This document shows, piece by piece, positions 6,179-14,706 of a stretch of 49,939 nucleotides of DNA. Positions within the stretch are counted from its first letter, which is position 1. Every line of letters begins with the position of its first letter. Origin of the DNA: Zhenpiania hominis (lineage in GTDB: Bacteria > Bacillota > Clostridia > Peptostreptococcales > Anaerovoracaceae); contig NZ_JACRYT010000025.1 of assembly GCF_014333425.1 (NCBI RefSeq), positions 1-49,939 of the forward strand, given 5' to 3'. Below the pieces are notes generated by a model that ran no database searches, was not told the origin of the DNA, and saw only the letters and a program-made list of their open reading frames with translations. The translations under genes were made by a program, and so were the position numbers.

Positions 6179-7577
6179 CAACATTGGGATTACAAAGAAA
6201 AAGCGAACACTTATTTTTATCAATATTCTGCTGACCTGCATCGCGTCTTCCATGCTCTCCACAGCGCTGACCACGGCGCTGCCGCCGATTGTGCGGGATT
6301 TTCACATCAGCGTTACCACCGGCCAGTGGCTGACCAGCGGCTTTTCTCTGGCAATGGGAATTATGATGCCCCTTACCGCATTCCTGATTACGCGCTTCCC
6401 GACCCGCCGGCTTTATCTGACGGCAATCATCGTATTTATCGCGGGGCTGGCGATGTGTGTAATCGCGCCTAATTTTCTCTTTATGATGACCGGACGGGTT
6501 CTTCAGGCCTGTGGAAACGGGATTCTCTCGTCCATGGCTCAGGTTATTCTTTTAACCATTTATCCGGCGGAGCAGCAGGGGACCATTATGGGCTGGTACG
6601 GACTTTCCGTCGGCGCGGCTCCGGTTGTCGCGCCTACCCTCGCGGGGATTCTGGTGGATTCCATGGGCTGGCAGATGATCTTCTACATCGCCATTGGAAT
6701 TATGCTGATTTCCCTGGTTTTCGCGATTGCTGTGTTTGGAAATGTGCTGGAAACCACGGAGAAAAAATTCGATATCCACTCTTTTGTTCTGAGCGCTTTT
6801 GCCTTTGGCGGCATTACTCTGGGAGTCGGAAATATCGGAACCTACCCGTTTATAAGCCTTCCGCCGCTGCTGCCCCTTGTTATCGGCTGCGTAGCTTCTC
6901 TGCTGTTTATCCGCAGGCAGTTTTCTTCCGCGGAACCTTTTCTGGATCTCCGGATCGTTCGTTACAAGGAATTTGCCCTCAGCCTCATCGGAAGCATGCT
7001 CCTTTATTTTGTAATGATGGGTTCTTCCATCATTATGCCTCTGTATGTACAGTCCATCATGGGGTATTCGGCGACCATCTCCGGTCTGGTTACACTTCCC
7101 GGCTCTCTCTGCATGGCCATTGTCAGCCCCTTTGCGGGAAAAATCTATGATCGTCTGGGTATGAAAGTCCTTTTTGTCGCCGGTTCCCTGTTCATGCTGG
7201 CAAGTAATATCGGGATGATCTTCATCACAACCCAGACCTCCATCTGGCTGGCTTCTTTTTTCAACGCTGTGCGCTGCGTCGCCATCGGCTGTCTGATGAT
7301 GCCCCTTGTAACCTGGGGAATCAACGGCGTCAGCAAAGTCCGGAGCGGACTGACCGCCCACGGAACCGCACTGCTGACCTCCCTAAGGACGATTGCCGGA
7401 GCCATCGGAACCGCGATTTTCGTAGCCATTATGACCTGGATGTCGGAAACCAGCGCGGATACCTACGGGGAGGAAGCCGCTATGCACGGTTTGAATGTCA
7501 CCTTTCTCGCCATGTCGCTCTCCACACTGGCGCTGGTGATCATCGCGGTCTTCTTTGTGCCGAAAAAAGATCGGTAA
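6171..7577 (+). CDS. MFS multidrug exporter, DHA2 (14-segment) type
   Basis: A 468-residue major facilitator protein. Residues 30-60 show LSTALTTALPPIVRDFHIS, typical of the EmrB/QacA group. The loop RFPTRRLYL and the helix GRVLQACGNGILSSM follow, and the antiporter motif region reads VVAPTLAGILVDSMGW. About 14 membrane segments are expected. It would export drugs with proton exchange. Its ATG lies within the end of the MarR gene, so translation is coupled. A strong bidirectional terminator follows the stop codon. The substrate is unknown. Confidence 0.87.
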   Translation: MTDNIGITKKKRTLIFINILLTCIASSMLSTALTTALPPIVRDFHISVTTGQWLTSGFSLAMGIMMPLTAFLITRFPTRRLYLTAIIVFIAGLAMCVIAPNFLFMMTGRVLQACGNGILSSMAQVILLTIYPAEQQGTIMGWYGLSVGAAPVVAPTLAGILVDSMGWQMIFYIAIGIMLISLVFAIAVFGNVLETTEKKFDIHSFVLSAFAFGGITLGVGNIGTYPFISLPPLLPLVIGCVASLLFIRRQFSSAEPFLDLRIVRYKEFALSLIGSMLLYFVMMGSSIIMPLYVQSIMGYSATISGLVTLPGSLCMAIVSPFAGKIYDRLGMKVLFVAGSLFMLASNIGMIFITTQTSIWLASFFNAVRCVAIGCLMMPLVTWGINGVSKVRSGLTAHGTALLTSLRTIAGAIGTAIFVAIMTWMSETSADTYGEEAAMHGLNVTFLAMSLSTLALVIIAVFFVPKKDR

Positions 7578-7580
7578 AAC

Positions 7581-7623
7581 GGAAAACGCCGCGCTCTCCC
7601 ATAGGAGAAACGCGGCGTTTTCC
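7581..7623. terminator. Bidirectional intrinsic terminator
   Basis: A perfect 13-bp stem GGAAAACGCCGCG/CGCGGCGTTTTCC with A's on one side and T's on the other serves both the MFS operon (plus) and the end of the polysaccharide operon (minus), which converge here. Confidence 0.88.
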
Positions 7624-7659
7624 TTTCCGATTATTTTTTATGAAAGCAAGTGAAGTGCA

Positions 7660-8349
7660 TCACTTGTACTCTCCGTAATGTTTGTACTTATAATAATATC
7701 GGCTGTTATCCCGTTTTACTTTATTAAGTACGGCCCCTAAAATTTTGCAATTTGCCATTTCCAGCTGTTTTTTTACATTTACCGCCATACGGTGGCTGGT
7801 AGCGTTGCTTTCGATTACCAGCACCGCTCCATCGCAGCAGGGAGCCATAACTGCCGCGTCAATGACGGAAGCAAGGGGTGGTGAATCGATAATCACCATA
7901 TCATAGCTTTCCCGGAGGCGTTCAATCAGTTCAGAAAACAGCGGTCCGCCCAACAGTTCTGTCGGGTTCGGCGACAGCGGACCCGTTAAAATAACGTCAA
8001 AATTGGGAATATTCGTGGCAAATAGGATGTCGCTGATTTGGGCCTGCTTAGACAGATAATGGGACAGGCCTCCCACCTTCTTATCGGCCGCCTGGGCTTT
8101 ATATCGCCCGAGCATAACGGATTTACGCAAATCCGCGTCTACCAGAACAACTTTTTTATTGTTTTCCGCCATAGAACGGGCAAGCTGGAACGTAACCGTG
8201 CTCTTCCCTTCGTTGGGAGCGCAGCTGGTAAAAAGCAGCACTTTTAAATCCGCTCCGCAGAACTGCAGATTGGTCCTCAGGGAATTAAAGGCTTCTCGCT
8301 GGCCATAATCCAGCTCTTCCAGATTGTTAAAGATAATTTGGTTTGCCAT
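7660..8349 (-). CDS. cpsD: CpsD/CapB-type tyrosine autokinase
   Basis: A 229-residue bacterial tyrosine kinase of the CpsD/YwqD family, the cytoplasmic half of a split Wzc. Walker A is SCAPNEGKST (42-51), Walker A' VVLVDADLRKS (67-77) and Walker B MVIIDSPP (151-158). The C-terminus carries a tyrosine cluster RYYYKYKHYGEYK, the expected autophosphorylation sites. It acts with the membrane adaptor CpsC encoded upstream (the genes share one base, TAATG) and is reversed by CpsB. It controls polymer length and export. It is the last gene of the locus before the terminator. Confidence 0.93.
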   Translation of the reverse strand: MANQIIFNNLEELDYGQREAFNSLRTNLQFCGADLKVLLFTSCAPNEGKSTVTFQLARSMAENNKKVVLVDADLRKSVMLGRYKAQAADKKVGGLSHYLSKQAQISDILFATNIPNFDVILTGPLSPNPTELLGGPLFSELIERLRESYDMVIIDSPPLASVIDAAVMAPCCDGAVLVIESNATSHRMAVNVKKQLEMANCKILGAVLNKVKRDNSRYYYKYKHYGEYK

Positions 8350-9071
8350 TACTTTCCACCTCTTTTCTTAAACCTGTGCTTTTTTTCCTTTTTTCCGCTT
8401 TCTATAGGAATCTCCGCCAGCGTATTCAGCTCCAGATACCGTTCAATGTCATCCCGATCTTTAATGCTGTCATTGAGAATATACAGTACAATCACAACCA
8501 GCGCCGAAAGAAAGGCTCCAAGAAGGAACGCGATGGCGACATTCTTTGTTTTTTCCGGTTTAATAGGCTCATCCGGAAGATGGGCCGTTTCAAACACGGA
8601 CGGCTCGTCCGTATCCATAACTTTTGAAATCTGCTTTTTCGCTACATTGGAAAATTCATTGGCCACTTCTGTTGTCAGCGCCGCGTCCGTATTCTGGATA
8701 CTGATGTTGAGAATCCGGGTGTCCGCCGGGTTGGTTACCGTCAGCATCCCCAGCATTTCCTCATATTCCATGTCCAGATCCAGATTATCGATAACTTCCT
8801 CTACCACCGCCCGGCTCTGGATCATTTCCACATAGTCCAGGGCCAGGGAAGAGCCTGCCTGAATATCCGCCAGCGACGTAATCGACGTGGACTGAGTCAG
8901 AATATAAAGCTTGGAAGTGGACTCATAAACCGGGCTGGCGATAAAAAAACTATATACGCCGGCGCCGGCGGCAAAGACCATGGCAGTCAGCAAAATAATC
9001 AGAAACCTTTTTTTCAGCACATAAAATATGTCCCTCAAATCGATTTCAATTTCGTCTCTCTGTTGATTCAT
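8349..9071 (-). CDS. cpsC: CpsC/Wzz-type chain-length regulator and kinase adaptor
   Basis: A 240-residue membrane protein with N-terminal (about 23-43) and C-terminal (about 178-200) membrane segments enclosing an extracellular Wzz domain, which includes SLALDYVEMIQSRAVVEEVIDNLDL. A proline-rich segment before TM2 (ETAHLPDEPIKPEKTKN) is typical of polysaccharide co-polymerases. Its short cytoplasmic tail should activate CpsD. It lies between cpsB and cpsD in the usual order and sets polymer chain length. Confidence 0.92.
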   Translation of the reverse strand: MNQQRDEIEIDLRDIFYVLKKRFLIILLTAMVFAAGAGVYSFFIASPVYESTSKLYILTQSTSITSLADIQAGSSLALDYVEMIQSRAVVEEVIDNLDLDMEYEEMLGMLTVTNPADTRILNISIQNTDAALTTEVANEFSNVAKKQISKVMDTDEPSVFETAHLPDEPIKPEKTKNVAIAFLLGAFLSALVVIVLYILNDSIKDRDDIERYLELNTLAEIPIESGKKEKKHRFKKRGGK

Positions 9072-9084
9072 TTCTTTGTTCTCC

Positions 9085-9819
9085 TTATATATATTTATTT
9101 TTTGCTAATTGAATCACATTGTTTTGAACAATACGCTCCACCGCTTCTCTTGGTCCATGGGACAGCAATTTTTCAACCGCTTGCTGTAAAACCGGCGCCC
9201 TGGACTCACAATTATGGCAATCGCTGGCAATAAAGTGAATCAGATCATTTTCAAATAACTTGAGACACCAGGCAGTCCGCTTGTCAAACTTTCCACCGAG
9301 AAAACCGCGGGCGTTTACCTGCACGTACACACCATTCTCTACCAAATCCCGCACCAGATCCAATTCTTTCGCGAGACACTGATACCGTTCTATATGGGCC
9401 AGAATCGGCCGGTATCCCGCGGTCACAAAATCGCGCAGGCCCTGGTACAGCTCCTGATATTCCGCTTTGGCGGAGAACTCAACTAGCGCGTAATCCGTGC
9501 CGCCCAGAGTGGCCGCCTTGCCTGCGCGCAAATCATCTAAAACCCCTGGCGCGTAGTAAATCTCGTTTCCCATAAAAATCTTCATATCACTATGTAAAGC
9601 GGCAAGACGCTTCCGCACCTGTCTGCATAGATCTTCCGCTTTTTTTCGATCATAATCCGGATTCCATTTTCCATAATGGGGCGTCGCGATCAGCACGCGG
9701 ATCCCTTCCGCGTACGCCTGCTGCAGCATACGCAGAGTTTCTTCCATACTGGCGGAGCCATCGTCGATTCCGGGAAGGATATGCGTATGGATATCCATGT
9801 ATCTCCATCTTCTGCTCAA
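9085..9819 (-). CDS. cpsB: CpsB/YwqE-type tyrosine-protein phosphatase (PHP family)
   Basis: A 244-residue PHP-domain metal phosphatase. Metal ligands are visible in DIHTHILPGIDDGS, TPHYGKW, HIERY and ASDCHN. It dephosphorylates CpsD and so resets the phosphorylation cycle that governs capsule polymerisation. The longest frame starts with TTG at 9819, one base after the upstream gene's stop. A good alternative is ATG at 9798 (MDIHTHILPG) with GGAG four bases before it, which gives the canonical N-terminus. It precedes cpsC in the conserved order. Confidence 0.9.
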   Translation of the reverse strand: MSRRWRYMDIHTHILPGIDDGSASMEETLRMLQQAYAEGIRVLIATPHYGKWNPDYDRKKAEDLCRQVRKRLAALHSDMKIFMGNEIYYAPGVLDDLRAGKAATLGGTDYALVEFSAKAEYQELYQGLRDFVTAGYRPILAHIERYQCLAKELDLVRDLVENGVYVQVNARGFLGGKFDKRTAWCLKLFENDLIHFIASDCHNCESRAPVLQQAVEKLLSHGPREAVERIVQNNVIQLAKNKYI

Positions 9820-9820
9820 T

Positions 9821-10648
9821 CTAGTACCTCTCTTTTTTCTCCGGGGATTTTAGTATGGCCATTCCGATGATCGAAAGCAGCGCCAGACAAAATCCGTTGA
9901 CCCACAGTACCATAGCCGGACTTTTAAAAAACGCTTCCACAAACGCCTGATAAGCGGGGAAGTCTGAAGAGAATTCCCATTTATTCTCAAATCGCAGCGC
10001 GAAACCGGCTATACCGCTGACAATTGCCGTCGCCAGCAGGCTGCTCAGGCCATAGCATCCTCCCTCACGAAAGGTTTCGTGCAGTCGGAAAAGCAGGAAA
10101 ACCAGAACAGCCGCCAGCAGAAGGCTCGCGGGAAGTAAAATTTTCATCCATGAAAAAATCCCCTCTTTATATTCGAAAAGCACCTCCGCGAAGGGAAAGG
10201 ATGTGTAATTTTCATAATACCCCGCGGTTTTCGCCGCGATTTCCGCGGAAGCCTCTTCAACCCTCTCGTTTTGTCCCACTTGATGTTCCCTCAGATAGGA
10301 AGCGATGCTCCCGGCAATTTGCGTTTCCAGCCTCTTTCCCCGCTCCACATCTCCGGCCCCGGCAATTTCCGCCTCCAGGTCTTTCTTAAACGAGTTTTCA
10401 TCAATTTGTCCACTGAGAAAGGTTCCCGGCAGGCCGTGTTCCTCGGCTTCTGTCTTCAGCGCTTCCCGCAGTGAACGAACGCTTTCTTGTATATAATTGC
10501 TGTTTTGCAGGCTGCTCCGCAAATGGCTTTCACTGAAGATTCCCATCGCGCAGGTCCCCGCAAGCACTGTAGTCAGGCAGAGGAACAAGAGAAACGCGAA
10601 GATCGCGCTGATACCGGCCCTGGCTCGTCTTTCACTGCTGTCCTTCAT
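9821..10648 (-). CDS. Membrane protein of the sortase module, unknown family
   Basis: A 275-residue protein. It has an N-terminal membrane segment (about 15-38), a mostly helical charged extracellular region (about 40-165) and three C-terminal segments (about 170-190, 200-222, 243-265). I recognise no family. Its start lies 17 bases inside the sortase gene and it ends one base before cpsB, so it is cotranscribed with both. The arrangement suggests an envelope function with the sortase and its neighbour, but nothing in the sequence gives an activity. Confidence 0.65.
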   Translation of the reverse strand: MKDSSERRARAGISAIFAFLLFLCLTTVLAGTCAMGIFSESHLRSSLQNSNYIQESVRSLREALKTEAEEHGLPGTFLSGQIDENSFKKDLEAEIAGAGDVERGKRLETQIAGSIASYLREHQVGQNERVEEASAEIAAKTAGYYENYTSFPFAEVLFEYKEGIFSWMKILLPASLLLAAVLVFLLFRLHETFREGGCYGLSSLLATAIVSGIAGFALRFENKWEFSSDFPAYQAFVEAFFKSPAMVLWVNGFCLALLSIIGMAILKSPEKKERY

Positions 10649-11297
10649 TGCTGTCCTCCTTCAATATCGGTCCGCTGATTTTTTCCGCCGCCACAAAATA
10701 CCGCTGAGACTTCTCTTCCAGAAAGCCTCCGAATGGATAACAGGTATATAAAATCAGCTCCTCGTAAGGATGCCGCAGCTCCTTTTTCCCGATAGACGAA
10801 GCCTCTCCAACCGTAATATCGGTCACCTGATACTGAAAAACTCCGTAAGAAGTTGTCAGCTCAATCCGGTCCCCCTGCTCGATATCCTTTAAAGGTTCAA
10901 AATATCCAATATCATGGGCTCCCACCAGAATCGGACGCCCTTCCCCCGGAAGTCCGCTGCCGATATACTGGCCGGCGCCTTTTTCTAAAATAACATCGGA
11001 ATCTCCATAATACAGCGGGGCGGAAAGACCGATTTTCTCACAGAGGATCCTCCCATAACAACTGCCCAGGTTCGGAAGATCCGCTTCGCTCCTTTTCAGT
11101 TCTCCTTCCTGAGGCGGGCTATCCTTTTGTGAGTAATCCCCCACCGGAATCCCCTGCTCGATGGCCATCCGCATTTTTAACGACAAAGCGCTCTTAAACT
11201 CTTTGCCCACGGTCACATAAATGCCGCCTGCCAGGATGACAAAGAAAAGCGCCAGTATGATGAAGCGGATGATCCGCGTTTCTCCCCTACGACACAT
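10632..11297 (-). CDS. Class D-like sortase
   Basis: A 221-residue membrane-anchored transpeptidase. TM spans about 10-31. The catalytic triad is visible as His128 (VGAHD), Cys186 (LYTCYPF) and Arg199 (SQRYFV). Sortases cleave a C-terminal sorting signal and link the protein to the cell wall or a partner. The frame can also open at TTG 11333, but ATG 11297 is preferred because it sits across the stop of the upstream gene (ATGTGTCGTAG) and gives a normal basic N-terminus. No strong ribosome site is seen, which suggests translational coupling. Class D is judged from the short TLxTC-like motif and size. Confidence 0.85.
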   Translation of the reverse strand: MCRRGETRIIRFIILALFFVILAGGIYVTVGKEFKSALSLKMRMAIEQGIPVGDYSQKDSPPQEGELKRSEADLPNLGSCYGRILCEKIGLSAPLYYGDSDVILEKGAGQYIGSGLPGEGRPILVGAHDIGYFEPLKDIEQGDRIELTTSYGVFQYQVTDITVGEASSIGKKELRHPYEELILYTCYPFGGFLEEKSQRYFVAAEKISGPILKEDSNEGQQ

Positions 11298-11892
11298 GGC
11301 GGTGAGCGAAGAGACGCAGCTTCCAGGCGGCAAGGGTTCCCGCCGGAAGGAGAAACATCAGAATAACAAAGAGCGCGATTATTTTACCAAAGGAAAATCC
11401 GGTGTCTTTTACGGGAAGATCGGATTTAAAAACAGCCTGCCCGTTCACTCCTGCCACCCGCAGGGAGGATCGGGATTCCCTGACCTGAACACTGGCCTTT
11501 CCTGCTTTTTCTTTTTTATTTTTTTGCGCTTTGCTCTTTTGCGGACGGTTGAGAACGCTGTTGCTGTCACTGCTTCCTGTGGTCCCAGGGACTCCCTCTA
11601 CAGGCGTCAGGTAGCCGTCCAGCACGCCGCCTTCCACATTGGAATACATCAGCGAAGCCGCCCGCTCCGCCTGTTCCGGGGTAAGCTCAATATCATCGCG
11701 GCTCAGATAAGCCCTCAATTGTCCCAGAGCCGATGAAGTCGCCTTGTAGTTTTTCCCCTGATACCGGAATGTGCCTGACGCTTTGCTGATTAATCCGGCC
11801 TCCGGTCCATTGATGCTCCCCGCATAAGCGGGAACCATCGAGAATATCATAGTAAGTATCAGTACAATACCCGCAATCATGGATTTCCTCAT
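11287..11892 (-). CDS. Exported, C-terminally anchored protein; candidate sortase substrate
   Basis: A 201-residue protein with a signal peptide (cleavage near AYAG, residue 25), a processed region of about 130 residues and a C-terminal end resembling a sorting signal. That end reads LPVKDTG, then a hydrophobic stretch (IIALFVILMFLLPAGTLAAW) and a basic tail (KLRLFAHR). LPVKDTG is not a standard LPxTG motif. It is the first gene of the sortase operon, has AGGAGG before the ATG, and overlaps the sortase gene. Being a sortase substrate is inferred from this layout. Confidence 0.7.
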   Translation of the reverse strand: MRKSMIAGIVLILTMIFSMVPAYAGSINGPEAGLISKASGTFRYQGKNYKATSSALGQLRAYLSRDDIELTPEQAERAASLMYSNVEGGVLDGYLTPVEGVPGTTGSSDSNSVLNRPQKSKAQKNKKEKAGKASVQVRESRSSLRVAGVNGQAVFKSDLPVKDTGFSFGKIIALFVILMFLLPAGTLAAWKLRLFAHRHVS

Positions 11893-12008
11893 GATCGTTT
11901 CTTTCCTCCTTTGGTTTTGCGCAAATTCCCCTCATGCGCTGAAACTCCGGGAACAGCGCGCTGGTTGTTTCGGCGCTCTCTTCCCGAAATTTCCGGTAAT
12001 TTTTCAGA

Positions 12009-12054
12009 AAAACAGAATGAGCCGCGCGGAGTTTTGCGCGGCTGATCTGTTTTT
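12009..12054 (-). terminator. Terminator behind the Ig-like surface protein
   Basis: AAAACAGA...GCCGCGC / GCGCGGC...TCTGTTTT forms a long stem with T's on the minus-strand 3' side, 16 bases after the surface protein stop. The sortase module downstream therefore probably needs its own promoter or antitermination. Confidence 0.8.
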
Positions 12055-12069
12055 CATTTGCTTTCCCTA

Positions 12070-13533
12070 TTATTTATAAGCCTTCACTTCTACCTGGTAT
12101 TTGCTGATGTAGGATGGATCGAAGCTTACCGTATATTGGGTCGCGCTTACACTTCTCAGGGTCGCGTTTACCGTTGTGCCTCTGGCAGTCGCTGTCACTT
12201 CAATGGTGTCCCCATTTTTCTCTAAGGTAACCCCCTTTGTGTCCGATCCGGCTTTCAGTGTGTTGTCCTGCATGGTCAGCGAAATCTGTTCGCCGGTTCC
12301 ATCCGCCATCTGGAAGAGGGTCAGGGTATATCCGTTTCCTTCCATCACAAAGCTCTTGTCCGGTACATAGTACCAGCTGGTACGCATCACATCGTCTGAA
12401 AATTTGATGGTGACTTTGTTTCCGGATTTGGAAAAGATATAATCATTTCCGGAGTTGTAGTTAAAGGCCGCTTTCGGGAAGTTGTCCCGCACGCTCATCG
12501 CGTTGGACCAGTCAAATCCGGCGTTTCCGTTTCCAAACAAATTGTCAATGTCCGCGGGCGTCAGTGTAATTGAGGCAGGCTTGCCCTCTCTTACCGCGGA
12601 AACGCGATAGGAACTGTACTTGCTTTCATCCAACGTGTAAGTTCCATTGGAAGCATTCAGTACATCGTAGACCGTCACTTTGTAAGAAGCGGTTTTCTTC
12701 GCTCCGTATTTGGCGGTCGCGGTAATGGTCGCGGTTCCCGGAGCAACCGCGGTTACGGTACCGGACGCGTTTACTGTCGCCACTGCCTGATTGCTGCTGG
12801 TATAAGTAACCGCCTTGCTGTACGGGTTGGACGGACTGATGGTCAGCGCATTCGTCGCTGTGGTTCCTGTTTGCATTTCTTTGGAAGCAACCGCGAACTT
12901 CATTCCTGTAATAGACTGTCTTACGGTTACCCGGCACTTATCTCTGTACTTTTTGTTTTCCTTTGAATACGCGGTGATGGTAACGGTTCCTTTTTTCTTG
13001 GGGGTGATGACGCCTTTGCTGCTTACGGTCGCGATATTGCGGTTGCTGGATTTATAGCGCACGCCTTTGTTGTAAACGCCTTTCGGTCCAACCGTCGCCT
13101 TTACCGTCTTTTTCACGCCGGTATACGCGGTTGCTTTGGACGCGATTTTTACTCTCGGCGTCATTTTTTTAACGCGGATGGTGATCGTTTTCTTTACCCG
13201 CTTGCTTCTCTTAGAAGTTGCCGTAATCCGTACCTTTCCGGTCCGCTTTCCGGTTACAACGCCATTTTTGGAAACTCTGGCAATTCTCGGATTGCTGGAT
13301 TTCCATCTGACTTTTTTGCTGGCGTTCTTCGGACGGACGGATTTTACGGACACCCGTACTTTACCCTTTATATCCACTCGCTTAGATGTGGCTTTCAGGT
13401 AAATTTTCTTTGGTTTTGGCGCTTTTTTACTCGCCGCGCTGACGCTTTCCGTGGAAAGTCCCAGCCCGATGACCGAAAAGGCCATGGCCGCGGCAATTAT
13501 GAGCGCCATCCATTTTTTCCTTGTCTGTACCAT
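12070..13533 (-). CDS. Surface protein with bacterial Ig-like (BIG2) repeats
   Basis: A 487-residue exported protein. A signal peptide (1-34, ending VSAASKK) is followed by three Ig-like group 2 domains at about 42-125, 127-207 and 208-290, each with the SSNxxIATV-type strand (WKSSNPRIARVSKNG, YKSSNRNIATVSSKG, YTSSNQAVATVNASG). An unassigned C-terminal domain fills about 291-487. The first two repeats are very rich in Lys and Arg, which suits binding to acidic wall polymers. There is no LPxTG end. It sits 48 bases behind the LCP gene and has AGGAGG before its ATG. An adhesive or wall-associated role is likely. Confidence 0.83.
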   Translation of the reverse strand: MVQTRKKWMALIIAAAMAFSVIGLGLSTESVSAASKKAPKPKKIYLKATSKRVDIKGKVRVSVKSVRPKNASKKVRWKSSNPRIARVSKNGVVTGKRTGKVRITATSKRSKRVKKTITIRVKKMTPRVKIASKATAYTGVKKTVKATVGPKGVYNKGVRYKSSNRNIATVSSKGVITPKKKGTVTITAYSKENKKYRDKCRVTVRQSITGMKFAVASKEMQTGTTATNALTISPSNPYSKAVTYTSSNQAVATVNASGTVTAVAPGTATITATAKYGAKKTASYKVTVYDVLNASNGTYTLDESKYSSYRVSAVREGKPASITLTPADIDNLFGNGNAGFDWSNAMSVRDNFPKAAFNYNSGNDYIFSKSGNKVTIKFSDDVMRTSWYYVPDKSFVMEGNGYTLTLFQMADGTGEQISLTMQDNTLKAGSDTKGVTLEKNGDTIEVTATARGTTVNATLRSVSATQYTVSFDPSYISKYQVEVKAYK

Positions 13534-13581
13534 TTTGCTTTTCCTCCTAACAAGTTTTATTTATTACACAAAATTATGTAA

Positions 13582-14637
13582 TCAGTTGGAATACCCGCTC
13601 TCCGCCTCGATCTGGCCGCTGACTTTTTTTACAAAGTCCGTCGGGTCGTAATTGTCCTGCCCGAAAAAGCGCTTGTGCAGTTTTTTGACGTTGCTTTCCA
13701 GGGTAATAGGAACACCGTACCAGATGGAATTGTGGGTCCATCCGCTGGTCTTATATGGCCAGCCTACGCTGTTTGTCAGGTCATAGGACGCGATGTCCAT
13801 CAGCGTATCGGTCATGCGGTTGTAGCTCATATTGGTGGTCACTTCCTCCAGGGTATCATCCATAATATCCATCAGTTCTCCGGCAGGCAGTGTCTTTGCC
13901 TTGTTCAGAGCCGCGGAAAGAATAATTTTCATCCGCTCGTTTCTCCGGTAATCGCCTCTGGCGGAATCTTTCCGGATTCTCGCGTAAAGAACCGCCTGGT
14001 CTCCGTTGATGGTCTGCTTTCCCGCGCTTTTTATCTGATTTTCCGCGGAAAGGCTGCCGTTCATGTAGGTCCGCTCACTTTCCTGAATGTCCACTTCAAT
14101 GCCGTCTAAGCTGTCCACCAGATCCGCCACCGCTTTCCAGGTAAGGGCCATTCCCTCCCGGATGTTCAGATCCAGGTTCTGGTTCAGGGCTTTGATGCTC
14201 TGCTCCATGCCGCCGTAGGCGTAGGCGTGGTTGATCTTATCCAGGCCGTGTTCGTCGTCGATTTTCAGGTAGGTGTCCCGGTAAACGGAAAACATCTTTA
14301 CTTCGTCCGTTTCCTTATTCATACTGAGAACAATAATCGCGTCACTGCGGTGTCCGGTTTCTGACTCCAGATCTTCCGCGTCAATCCCGAAAAGCACAAC
14401 ATTGCGGTAGTTCTGCAGCTGCTCGTCAACAACGGGATCGATTCCCAGTTCTTCATCTCCGTAAAGAACCTGCTGGGTCGGTTGGGTCTGTTTTTCCGCG
14501 TTCTTGTTCTCTTCGCTTCCGCTCATGCCGGTTACGATTACGACTGCCAGCACGACCGCCGCGGCGATAATCGCCAGAATGAGCAGCGCGGTGCTCATTT
14601 TAATTGGTTTCTTTTGCTTTCCCTGTTCGGATCGCAT
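13582..14637 (-). CDS. LytR-CpsA-Psr (LCP) family polymer ligase
   Basis: A 351-residue membrane protein. A short basic cytoplasmic end is followed by one TM (about 15-38), a linker and the LCP domain (about 78-270), with NVVLFGIDAED, GHRSDAIIVLSMN, FSVYRDTYLKI, INHAYAYGG and the arginine-rich RGDYRRNERMK. LCP enzymes transfer undecaprenyl-pyrophosphate-linked glycopolymers to peptidoglycan. Its place in this locus implies that the polymer made here is attached to the wall. It follows rfbA, with a terminator-like hairpin between them. Confidence 0.92.
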   Translation of the reverse strand: MRSEQGKQKKPIKMSTALLILAIIAAAVVLAVVIVTGMSGSEENKNAEKQTQPTQQVLYGDEELGIDPVVDEQLQNYRNVVLFGIDAEDLESETGHRSDAIIVLSMNKETDEVKMFSVYRDTYLKIDDEHGLDKINHAYAYGGMEQSIKALNQNLDLNIREGMALTWKAVADLVDSLDGIEVDIQESERTYMNGSLSAENQIKSAGKQTINGDQAVLYARIRKDSARGDYRRNERMKIILSAALNKAKTLPAGELMDIMDDTLEEVTTNMSYNRMTDTLMDIASYDLTNSVGWPYKTSGWTHNSIWYGVPITLESNVKKLHKRFFGQDNYDPTDFVKKVSGQIEAESGYSN

Positions 14638-14665
14638 ATTCTGCCTCCTTCTTTTTTTGTAATAG

Positions 14666-14706
14666 AAAAAAGCGAGACCGGCCGGATTCGGTCAGTCTTC
14701 GCTTTT
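14666..14706 (-). terminator. Terminator overlapping the 3' end of rfbA
   Basis: AAAAAGCGA...GACTGACCGAA / TTCGGTC...TCGC followed by T's on the minus strand. It starts inside the last codons of rfbA and lies between rfbA and the LCP gene, so it may limit read-through into the downstream genes. Confidence 0.7.

Noticed and set aside
9085..9819. Functional DNA polymerase PHP domain
   Set aside because: The order cpsB-cpsC-cpsD and the DIHTHILPGIDDGS start identify the tyrosine phosphatase family.
12070..13533. Sortase substrate status for the Ig-like protein
   Set aside because: Its C-terminus ends in a folded-looking segment without an LPxTG-like motif, hydrophobic stretch or basic tail.
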